Part shown: positions 1 through 5,577 of the stretch, in pieces
Layout: every line of letters begins with the position of its first letter
Position numbering within the stretch: the stretch's first letter is position 1
Assembly: GCA_024763495.1 (NCBI GenBank)
Contig: JANTFJ010000193.1
Span: forward strand, 1-5,614
Length of the DNA stretch: 5,614 bases
Source of the DNA: Desulfobulbaceae bacterium
GTDB lineage: Bacteria; Desulfobacterota; Desulfobulbia; Desulfobulbales; SURF-16
Reading direction: 5' to 3'
Translations under genes and position numbers: made by a program
The notes under the pieces: generated by a model
Told to the model about the DNA's origin: nothing
The model's database searches: none
Seen by the model: only the letters and a program-made list of their open reading frames with translations

Positions 1-3
1 TTC

Positions 4-124
4 TAAGGCGCAATCTGAACATTTAGAAAAGCGATCTGCAATTATGCAATCCTCAACGTAGCTGTGCTACGCCTGCGGTTGCATGCAATTAGATCACCTC
101 TCTAAATGACCATATTACACCTTA
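4..124. repeat. Long imperfect palindrome (about 59-nt arms), REP/MITE-like
   Basis: The two halves pair almost end to end. From the centre outward, CGTAGC (57-62) pairs with GCTACG (66-71) around the 3-nt loop TGT. AATT (40-43) pairs with AATT (87-90), GATCT (33-37) with AGATC (91-95), CATTTAGA (20-27) with TCTAAATG (101-108), and TAAGG (4-8) with CCTTA (120-124), with scattered mismatches and small bulges. Transcribed from either strand it would fold into one long hairpin. There is no T-run after either arm, so it is a poor match to an intrinsic terminator. It lies about 190 nt downstream of the rpe stop. The form fits a dispersed palindromic repeat or a miniature inverted-repeat element; copy number cannot be judged from one window. 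Confidence 0.8.
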
Positions 125-316
125 TCTCTACTAATTTATTTTTGAGTGAACCCTTACCCCGTGAGTAGTTACAAATTTAGAACTGATTTATCGTGTGCGC
201 CGCATACTGTTGCTATGTAAGCAGGCCCAAATGCACAAAGAGGTAAACGTAGAATCCGTGAGGTGCAGGGTGGTGTTCATGGAGCGCTTACGCATTTTCG
301 GACAGCCTCTTATTTC
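125..316. other. Non-coding region downstream of rpe
   Basis: No supportable gene is seen here on either strand. No G+C-rich stem followed by a T-run is seen just after the rpe stop on the minus strand, so the transcript end is not placed. The stretch includes the 11-bp word shared with the right flank (162-172). An open frame that begins at 263 on the plus strand runs into rpe antisense and has no family resemblance, so it is not called. Confidence 0.6.
162..172 (-). repeat. 11-bp inverted word TGAGTAGTTAC, left copy
   Basis: TGAGTAGTTAC here is the exact reverse complement of GTAACTACTCA at 5423-5433. The two copies point toward each other's outer side and bracket the three-gene operon about 5.25 kb apart. 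An exact 11-mer shared between two short non-coding flanks is unlikely but not impossible by chance. It may be a piece of a dispersed repeat family. Confidence 0.45.
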
Positions 317-988
317 TTACCGAGTCCTTACGTCAATTTTCAATTGCCTGATTGCCGCAGCATAATCCTCGCTGCCGAACACGGCGGAACCGGCGACAAA
401 AATGTTTACTCCGGCTTCCCGGACAGCGCTGATTGTTTTCGGGCTTACCCCTCCGTCAATTTCAATACCAACCTTAAGCCCCTTATCTTCAATTCTCGAC
501 TTTAGCACCCTGATCTTGTTCAGGGTGTCAAAAATAAAAGACTGGCCGCCGAAGCCGGGGTTTACGCTCATAAGCATCACAAGGTCAACATCTTCAAGAA
601 TATGATCAAGAAAACAGAGCGGAGTAGCCGGATTTAAAACGGCACCGGCCTTTTTGCCCAGCTCTTTTATGTGGTGGATGGTGCGGTGCAGGTGAGGACA
701 GGTCTCGACATGAACGGTTATCCAGTCAGCTCCGGCATCAGCATAGGCAGCAATATACTGATCCGGATTGTCAATCATCAGATGAACGTCAAAAGGCAGA
801 TCAGTGGTTTTCCTTAATGCCTTTATAACCGGCGGGCCAAAGGTCAGGTTAGGGACAAAATGGCCGTCCATCACATCCAGGTGAATAACATCGGCTCCAG
901 CCTGTTCCACAGCCTTAATCTCTTCGCCCAGCCGGGAAAAATCGGCCGACAGGATGGAAGGAGCAATCATATCTTTCTGCATATCCAT
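317..988 (-). CDS. rpe: Ribulose-phosphate 3-epimerase
   Basis: This is a 223-residue cytoplasmic TIM-barrel enzyme that interconverts D-ribulose 5-phosphate and D-xylulose 5-phosphate in the pentose phosphate pathway. The family signatures are complete and in order. IAPSILSADF lies at residues 8-17, with the substrate-binding serine. HLDVMDGHFVPN lies at 36-47, with metal ligands His36 and Asp38. HLMI follows at 69-72 with metal ligand His69. NPGFGGQ lies at 143-149, IDGGV at 177-181 with the second catalytic Asp178, and the phosphate-binding GSAVFG at 200-205. Length is normal for the family. The ATG at 988 and the ATG at 982 are both possible starts: purine-rich AAGGA motifs at 992-996 and 999-1003 can serve either. 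It is the last gene of the run, 47 nt after the peptidase stop, which suggests co-transcription. Confidence 0.97.
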   Translation of the reverse strand: MDMQKDMIAPSILSADFSRLGEEIKAVEQAGADVIHLDVMDGHFVPNLTFGPPVIKALRKTTDLPFDVHLMIDNPDQYIAAYADAGADWITVHVETCPHLHRTIHHIKELGKKAGAVLNPATPLCFLDHILEDVDLVMLMSVNPGFGGQSFIFDTLNKIRVLKSRIEDKGLKVGIEIDGGVSPKTISAVREAGVNIFVAGSAVFGSEDYAAAIRQLKIDVRTR

Positions 989-1035
989 TTTTCCTTTTTC
1001 CTTGTTTGTCTTGTTCCTCTGCTTTTTCTTTCTTC

Positions 1036-3711
1036 TTACCTGGCACCAACGCAGACCATAACATAATGATCCGTCAGGATATACTTGCGGGCAATCTCCA
1101 TGACCCTTTCCGCGTCCATATTATCTATTGCCTCAACATAACGGTTACCGAAATCCTGGCCCAGGCCATAGGTTTCATTCAAGGCCATTTCCATGGCTTG
1201 GGAACCGTGGGTCTGAAGACTCATTTCATAATGACTGATAAGAATATTTTTTGCCTTGTTCAACTCTTCGGCGGAAATTTCCTCGTCCTGGATCCTGTAA
1301 AGTTCCCGCCAGAGCGCCTTGACAACCTCTTCCTTCTTGTCCGGACTGGTACCGATGTAAATTCCAAAAGAACCGGTATCAAGGCCGGGCATGGCAAAAG
1401 ATGACAGGCTGTAGGCCAGGGACTGCTTATCCCGCAGCTCAGCGAAAAGACGTCCGCTCTGGCCCGAAAGCACGGTTTCCAGGATCTCAAGCCCGTAACG
1501 ATCAGGGTTCTCGAGGTCGGCGCCAAGAAAACCGATAATTATATGAACCTGTTCCTTGTCCCGTGCAATGGTAAACATTTCCGGCTCAGGAGGTGGTTCG
1601 GGCGGCAGGAAACTTTCTTCGCCGCTTGTTTCGTTATCATTTTCATTCTGCCATTCACCAAAATATCTTTCAACCAGTTGCCGAACCTCTTCAGCCTTGA
1701 CCGCACCGGACACGGCCAGGGTCAGGTTATTGCTTTTAGCCTGTTTTTTATAAATCTTCCTTAATTCTTCCACGCTGAGATTTTCCAGTGCAATTTCTGA
1801 ACCTAAAGTATTGAGACTGTAAGGATGCCCCTGAAAAATCAAGCGGTTAAACTCGCGAAAAGCCAAAGAGGGCAGAGAATCTTCCTGCTGCTTGAGCTGG
1901 GCCAGCAATTCGGCCCTGATTTTTTCCGCCTCCCGGGAATCAAAGGCCGGGGTAAGCAGCACATCACGGAACAGGGCAAGGCCTGGTTCAAAAAACCGGG
2001 CAAGAAAATTTCCCTTGAGCCCAAAAGTATTCTTACCGTTAAAACCGGTGATTGAACCGGCCATGTCGGCAATTTTCAGGGCAAATTCGCGGGGCGGTAA
2101 TTTTTCAGTGGCTGAAGGCAGCAGTTCGGCGATAAAGGCAAAAGCGCCGTTGGTCTTGTCGGTCTCCGCCCTGAGCCCACCAGGAATAACCGCCCGAACC
2201 GCAACGGTGGGGACATTATTATCTTCACGCACCAGCAGCCTTATCCCGTTTTGCAGCACAAAACGATGAACATTACTGAGATGGGCATCAGCCACCTGAG
2301 AGGGAGGAATCCCATGCCTGGCCTTGTCATCGGCCCGGGCAATTATGGTTTTCAGCTTTTCCCGGTCCAGATCAAGTTCCGTTCCCCTTGGGACAAGACA
2401 GCCGGCAGTAATTTTTTCCAGGGTAAAATATTTTCGGGCAATTTCCTGAATATCTTCCCGGCTGACTCCCCTTATCTGCTCCAGGTAAGCGTCTTCCCTG
2501 GGGTCACCGGTCAAAAGTTCAAAGGATCCTAATATCCGGGCCTGGCCTTCGACCCGTTCAAGGTTGAAAACAAAATCACTTTCCAGATTTCTCTTTATTC
2601 TGTTTAATTCGTCTTCACTGACCAGCAGATATTTCAGCTTAAATACCTCTTCCAGGGCAGCTTCCAGGGCAGGGACAATATTTTCCGCTTCCAGGACAGC
2701 TGTTATTTCCAGCAGTCCGGGATCATGAGGAGTAAAGGCTGAGGCATTAATCCGGTAAACCAGTCCCTTGTTATCCCGCAGTTCATGAAAAAGGCGGGAG
2801 GTATCACCATGGCCGAGCAGAGAGGTAATAACATCTAAAGCCGGACAGTCAGGATCGACAAAAGGGACAATGGGAATGGTCAGGGCCAGGTGACTCTGGG
2901 CTGTTTCTTCGGCAAGTTTAAAAAAGCGGGGCTTTTCCTGGGGCTTTTCCTGAGGCGGCTGGGGCCTGGCAAATGTTCCGGGCTCAAGACTGCCCATGAG
3001 TTCTTTGACCCTGGCCTGCACCTTGTCATGACGGACATCACCCACCACCACCACGATAAAATTTTCCGGGTGGTAATGTTTGGCCATATAGGCCAGGATA
3101 TTATCGCGGGTAAAGGAAGAAACGCTTTCCTCCGTGCCGATCACCGGCAGCCGGTAAGGATGGGTCAGATAACTGTTGCTCATCAAGGCTTGAAACAGTT
3201 TGGTGGTGGGCCGGTCATTACGCATGTACAGTTCTTCCAGCACTACCTTTTTTTCCCGTTCCAGTTCGAGGGAATCAAAGGTGGAATTGAGGACAGCGTC
3301 AACCAGGACATCAAGAGCGGTATCCCAGTAGCGGGCCGGCAGGGTAGCATGATAAACCGTCTGTTCAAAAGAGGTATAGGCATTGATGGCTCCGCCTTTT
3401 TCTTCTATCTCGCCGGCAACCTCGCCCGGCCCCCTGGTGGAAGTTCCCTTGAAAATCATATGCTCGATCAGATGAGTGATACCAGCCTCATTTTTATCCT
3501 CATAAATACTGCCGGCCCTGACCCAGATCTGCACTGTGGCAATTTTCGTCCCCGGCGTCTCCTTGACCAGTACGGTCAATCTGTTATCAAGGGTTGTTTT
3601 GTAGAGATGGGGTGCCAGTTCTTCAGCACCGGAAATTTGAGTGGTCAGCATTATTGTCATAAAAAAGCCTAAAAATAAAAAAAGCGATAAAATGTGATTG
3701 TTTTCTGTCAT
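1036..3711 (-). CDS. Exported two-domain M16 (insulinase/pitrilysin-family) zinc peptidase
   Basis: An 891-residue metallopeptidase of the M16 family, with two homologous halves, about the size of PqqL-like bacterial members. In the N-terminal half, HLIEH at residues 80-84 is the inverted zinc motif, and Glu160 (in VVLEEL) lies 76 residues later as the third zinc ligand. The C-terminal half aligns in design, but at the equivalent place (residues 521-531) it reads NGAFAFIAELL and lacks both histidines and the Glu, so it is non-catalytic, as is usual. Both halves keep the ELRDxxxLxY pattern (Arg312/Tyr319 and Arg760/Tyr767); the C-terminal pair is the expected substrate-clamping R/Y motif. A hydrophobic segment at residues 7-24 followed by SGA-EE resembles a type I signal peptide, although the N-region has no Lys or Arg; there is no lipobox. 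Export to the periplasm is therefore likely. Proline-rich linkers occur at about 248-263 and 688-711. The ATG at 3711 is preferred over an in-frame TTG at 3780, which lies inside icd and would add 23 residues, mostly repeat-encoded. The substrate is unknown. Confidence 0.93.
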   Translation of the reverse strand: MTENNHILSLFLFLGFFMTIMLTTQISGAEELAPHLYKTTLDNRLTVLVKETPGTKIATVQIWVRAGSIYEDKNEAGITHLIEHMIFKGTSTRGPGEVAGEIEEKGGAINAYTSFEQTVYHATLPARYWDTALDVLVDAVLNSTFDSLELEREKKVVLEELYMRNDRPTTKLFQALMSNSYLTHPYRLPVIGTEESVSSFTRDNILAYMAKHYHPENFIVVVVGDVRHDKVQARVKELMGSLEPGTFARPQPPQEKPQEKPRFFKLAEETAQSHLALTIPIVPFVDPDCPALDVITSLLGHGDTSRLFHELRDNKGLVYRINASAFTPHDPGLLEITAVLEAENIVPALEAALEEVFKLKYLLVSEDELNRIKRNLESDFVFNLERVEGQARILGSFELLTGDPREDAYLEQIRGVSREDIQEIARKYFTLEKITAGCLVPRGTELDLDREKLKTIIARADDKARHGIPPSQVADAHLSNVHRFVLQNGIRLLVREDNNVPTVAVRAVIPGGLRAETDKTNGAFAFIAELLPSATEKLPPREFALKIADMAGSITGFNGKNTFGLKGNFLARFFEPGLALFRDVLLTPAFDSREAEKIRAELLAQLKQQEDSLPSLAFREFNRLIFQGHPYSLNTLGSEIALENLSVEELRKIYKKQAKSNNLTLAVSGAVKAEEVRQLVERYFGEWQNENDNETSGEESFLPPEPPPEPEMFTIARDKEQVHIIIGFLGADLENPDRYGLEILETVLSGQSGRLFAELRDKQSLAYSLSSFAMPGLDTGSFGIYIGTSPDKKEEVVKALWRELYRIQDEEISAEELNKAKNILISHYEMSLQTHGSQAMEMALNETYGLGQDFGNRYVEAIDNMDAERVMEIARKYILTDHYVMVCVGAR
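2928..2952 (-). repeat. Tandem 12-bp repeat encoding QEKP-QEKP in the peptidase
   Basis: Two exact copies of a 12-bp unit (2929-2940 and 2941-2952, with one further matching G at 2928) encode QEKPQEKP at residues 254-261 of the M16 peptidase. They lie in a proline-rich loop of the N-terminal half, after the first core subdomain. Gain or loss of a unit would keep the frame and only change linker length. Confidence 0.8.
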
Positions 3712-3736
3712 CTGTCCTCTGCTCCCTGTCCCCTGT
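3702..3736 (-). repeat. Heptanucleotide tandem repeat RCAGRRR across the peptidase start
   Basis: Read on the minus strand, five consecutive 7-nt units follow the pattern RCAGRRR (one unit carries a T in the sixth position). A further in-phase TCAGAAG lies at 3744-3750, separated by one degenerate unit. The array fills most of the gap between the icd stop and the M16 peptidase. Its third unit supplies the purine-rich ribosome-binding sequence and its fourth unit contains the preferred ATG (3709-3711). Confidence 0.7.
3716..3720 (-). promoter_or_regulatory. Ribosome-binding site for the M16 peptidase
   Basis: AGAGG on the minus strand lies 4 nt before the ATG at 3711. A second candidate, GGGAG at 3722-3726, lies 10 nt before it. 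Both are inside the heptamer array. They support the ATG at 3711 over the upstream in-frame TTG at 3780. Confidence 0.5.
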
Positions 3737-3751
3737 TTTCCAACTTCTGAA

Positions 3752-4966
3752 TCACATATTAGAGATAATAGCTTCGGCAAAGGCGGAACATTTCAATTTA
3801 GTGGCCCCGTCCATCAGGCGGGCTAAATCATAGGTCACGGTTTTATTGATAATGGTTTTTTCCAGACTGTTCTGAATCATGGTCACGGCCTCGTTCCAGC
3901 CCAGGTATTCCAGCATCATGGCCCCGGAAAGCATCAGGGAACCGGGATTAACCTTATCCAGTCCCGCGTATTTAGGCGCAGTACCGTGGGTAGCCTCAAA
4001 CAGGGCATATCCGTCACCGATATTTGCTCCAGGCGCAATACCTAAGCCACCGACCTGGGCGGCCAGGGCATCAGACATATAGTCACCATTTAAATTGGGC
4101 AGAGCCAGGACGCTGTATTCATCGGGCCGGAGCAATACCTGCTGGAACATGGCATCGGCAATGCGATCCTGGATAACAATTTTTCCTTCAGGCCGCTTAC
4201 CATCATACTTGTCCCACATCTCTGCCTCAGAAATACATTGATCAGCAAATTCCTCGGCAGCCAGCTCATAACCCCAGGTACGAAAAGCACCTTCGGTAAA
4301 TTTCATAATATTACCTTTATGCACCAGGGTAACAGTGGGTTTATTATTGATAATCGCATATTGAATGGCCTTGCGTACCAGCCTTTTGGTGCCAAAGGCG
4401 GAAATCGGTTTTATGCCGATACCGGATTCCGGCCTGATTTCATCACCCATTTCCTTTTTGATAAAATCAATTATTTTATTGGCTTCGGGGCTACCGGCCT
4501 GCCATTCAATCCCGGCGTAAACATCTTCGGTGTTTTCCCGAAAAATTACCATATCCACCCTTTCCGGGGCCTTGACCGGGCTGACCACGCCCTGGTAATA
4601 TCGAACCGGACGGACGCAGGCATAGAGATCAAGAACCTGGCGCAGGGTAACATTTAAACTGCGAATACCCTCACCCACCGGGGTGGTAAGCGGGCCCTTG
4701 ATGGCCACCACATTGTCCCTGATAGCGTCAAGGGTGGCCTGGGGCAGCCATTCACCGGTTTTATCTTTGGCCTTTTCGCCGGCGTAAATCTCCAGCCATT
4801 CGATTTTTTTAACGCCGCCGGAGGATTTATCCACTGCCGCGTCCAGCACTTTTTTAGTGGCGGCCCAGATATCCGGGCCTATGCCGTCTCCCTCGATAAA
4901 GGGAATAATCGGATTGTCGGTAACATTTATTGATCCATCGGAATTAATAGTAATTTTGTCAGCCAC
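3752..4966 (-). CDS. icd: NADP-dependent isocitrate dehydrogenase
   Basis: A 404-residue cytoplasmic enzyme that oxidatively decarboxylates isocitrate to 2-oxoglutarate with NADP in the TCA cycle; the E. coli-type enzyme is a homodimer. Nearly the whole protein follows the E. coli Icd pattern. IEGDGIGPDI lies at residues 24-33. The isocitrate site includes Ser103 (equivalent to E. coli Ser113, the AceK phosphorylation site), Asn105, Arg109, Arg119 and Arg143. Catalytic Tyr150 and Lys217 correspond to Tyr160 and Lys230. Metal ligands are Asp271, Asp295 and Asp299. The NADP-selecting residues are all present: Lys332 and Tyr333 (in HGTAPKYAG), Tyr379 and Arg383 (in KTVTYDLARL). NADP and not NAD use is therefore expected. 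The GTG at 4966 is preferred as start: it has GGAG 7 nt upstream and gives the MADKI N-terminus. The in-frame ATG at 4999 would add 11 residues that look untranslated. This is the first gene of the likely operon. Confidence 0.97.
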   Translation of the reverse strand: MADKITINSDGSINVTDNPIIPFIEGDGIGPDIWAATKKVLDAAVDKSSGGVKKIEWLEIYAGEKAKDKTGEWLPQATLDAIRDNVVAIKGPLTTPVGEGIRSLNVTLRQVLDLYACVRPVRYYQGVVSPVKAPERVDMVIFRENTEDVYAGIEWQAGSPEANKIIDFIKKEMGDEIRPESGIGIKPISAFGTKRLVRKAIQYAIINNKPTVTLVHKGNIMKFTEGAFRTWGYELAAEEFADQCISEAEMWDKYDGKRPEGKIVIQDRIADAMFQQVLLRPDEYSVLALPNLNGDYMSDALAAQVGGLGIAPGANIGDGYALFEATHGTAPKYAGLDKVNPGSLMLSGAMMLEYLGWNEAVTMIQNSLEKTIINKTVTYDLARLMDGATKLKCSAFAEAIISNM

Positions 4967-4973
4967 AGGTAAT

Positions 4974-4977
4974 CTCC
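4974..4977 (-). promoter_or_regulatory. Ribosome-binding site that sets the icd start at GTG 4966
   Basis: GGAG on the minus strand lies 7 nt before GTG 4966, an ideal spacing. The upstream ATG at 4999 has no comparable purine-rich motif at a suitable distance. This decides for the non-ATG start. Confidence 0.7.
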
Positions 4978-4994
4978 ATTGTCGGAAATCAGGA

Positions 4995-5000
4995 ATCATA
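4995..5000 (-). promoter_or_regulatory. Possible -10 element (TATGAT) for the icd operon
   Basis: TATGAT on the minus strand is one base from the sigma-70 consensus and would start transcription about 20 nt before the icd GTG. No good -35 element is found 16-18 nt upstream; TTGTGG at 5025-5030 is too far away (24 nt). An alternative weak pair further upstream is TTGAGG followed after 17 nt by AATTAA. If this is the promoter, the ATG at 4999 overlaps it and cannot be the start codon. Confidence 0.2.
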
Positions 5001-5087
5001 AAACAAGGGAACAGCTAATCTGACCCACAAAAGCAGAAGTGAACTTAGAATCTTTAGTCACTTAGAATTAATTTTCGTGTTTTTTAC

Positions 5088-5102
5088 ACCCCTCAAGGGG
5101 GT
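5088..5102. repeat. Short stem-loop with ACCCC / GGGGT stem
   Basis: ACCCC (5088-5092) pairs with GGGGT (5098-5102) across a 5-nt loop. A T-run (5080-5085) lies on the plus-strand 5' side, which becomes an A-run after the stem on the minus strand. Neither strand has a T-run following the stem, so it is not a standard terminator. It could be a binding site or a leader structure for the icd transcript. Confidence 0.45.
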
Positions 5103-5165
5103 ACTGAAAAGAGTAGCAAGAAATTGAAAACATTCTTTGAAATAAACAACTCGAAGGTCTCACTA

Positions 5166-5358
5166 TGTTCGCTATCTGCATCTACTGTTAAGGGACTTAC
5201 TCCCGTCAAGCGAATACTGAACAGCGCCCAGAGCCTTAATTTCTCTTCCAGTTTATCTGGGCTAGGATAAGTGCCTTGGGGTAACTCGCTCTAAATAGTT
5301 TCAAAATTACGTCTTCAGTTTCTTGTTTTTTGTTACAGCTTCTCATAAGTAAGGCACT
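5166..5358. other. Cluster of nested stem-loops, possible structured RNA or repeat remnant
   Basis: An outer 8-bp stem pairs 5166-5173 (containing TTCGCT) with 5209-5216 (containing AGCGAA), with one G:T pair. It encloses a GGGA / TCCC hairpin (5192-5195 and 5201-5204). Next, GCCCAGA (5226-5232) pairs with TCTGGGC (5256-5262). Further on, AGTGCCTT (5270-5277) is the reverse complement of AAGGCACT (5351-5358). The order of stems is compact and non-coding, but it resembles no RNA family I recognise, and some of the pairing may be chance. Confidence 0.25.
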
Positions 5359-5422
5359 AAATATATTTATCAGATACCCTTTTTTACTGTTTTCCTGATT
5401 TCATTGTTTGTTTTGTTATGTC

Positions 5423-5433
5423 GTAACTACTCA
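5423..5433 (+). repeat. 11-bp inverted word GTAACTACTCA, right copy
   Basis: GTAACTACTCA is the exact reverse complement of 162-172. With the left copy it brackets the operon. It lies 61 nt before the larger inverted repeat at 5494-5577. Confidence 0.45.
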
Positions 5434-5493
5434 TCGAGCAAGCGACTTAATGTAAATGTTCGGCCAGGAGGATGTCCGAGAATGCCTTTTCTG

Positions 5494-5577
5494 CGGAGTC
5501 TCGTACCTCGCTTACCAGCCCAACTCTGTGTTATTTTGAAAAAATAATGCTCCGGAAAGCGAGTTGGCGAGACTCCG
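5494..5577. repeat. Inverted repeat with CGGAGTCTCG / CGAGACTCCG arms
   Basis: CGGAGTCTCG (5494-5503) pairs exactly with CGAGACTCCG (5568-5577). After a small internal loop, CTCGCTT (5507-5513) pairs exactly with AAGCGAG (5557-5563). The 43-nt apical part contains its own A/T hairpin, TTATTTT / AAAATAA (5531-5537 and 5541-5547, loop GAA). The result is a stem of 17 perfect pairs, more G+C-rich than its surroundings, typical of a dispersed palindromic element. Confidence 0.75.

Larger units (their letters stand above)
5001..5433. other. Non-coding region upstream of icd with several stem-loops
   Basis: No supportable gene is seen on either strand. The region is A+T-rich and contains a 9-bp direct repeat ACTTAGAAT (5043-5051 and 5060-5068). 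It also holds the stem-loops at 5088-5102, 5166-5216 and 5226-5262, an 8-bp inverted pair AGTGCCTT / AAGGCACT (5270-5277 and 5351-5358), and the right copy of the flanking 11-mer (5423-5433). It must contain the operon promoter if transcription starts in this window. Confidence 0.6.

Noticed and set aside
4..124. Palindrome as the intrinsic terminator of the operon
   Set aside because: It is far longer than a terminator stem, has many mismatches, no T-run follows on the minus strand, and it lies about 190 nt past the rpe stop.
1006..1404. 132-codon open frame on the plus strand across the peptidase 3' end
   Set aside because: Shadow of the peptidase frame; no motif, and it crosses a genuine gene end.
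2890..3672. 260-codon open frame on the plus strand, antisense to the M16 peptidase
   Set aside because: It lies wholly opposite a gene with intact zinc motifs and signal peptide. Its product has no recognisable domain, and such frames arise from codon bias on the opposite strand.
3712..3780. Longer M16 peptidase start at TTG 3780
   Set aside because: It overlaps icd by 29 nt, uses a rare start codon, and the added residues are partly encoded by the heptamer repeat. ATG 3711 has a nearby ribosome-binding site and a hydrophobic segment begins a few residues after it.
4238..4657. 139-codon open frame on the plus strand, antisense to icd
   Set aside because: It is fully covered by a strongly conserved isocitrate dehydrogenase on the other strand and shows no family features.
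4967..4999. Longer icd start at ATG 4999
   Set aside because: There is no good ribosome-binding site. GTG 4966 has GGAG at ideal spacing, and the added 11 residues do not look like an Icd N-terminus.
5166..5262. Group II intron end or tRNA-like fold in the right flank
   Set aside because: No domain V-like hairpin, no tRNA arms or conserved loops, and no reverse transcriptase gene in the window.
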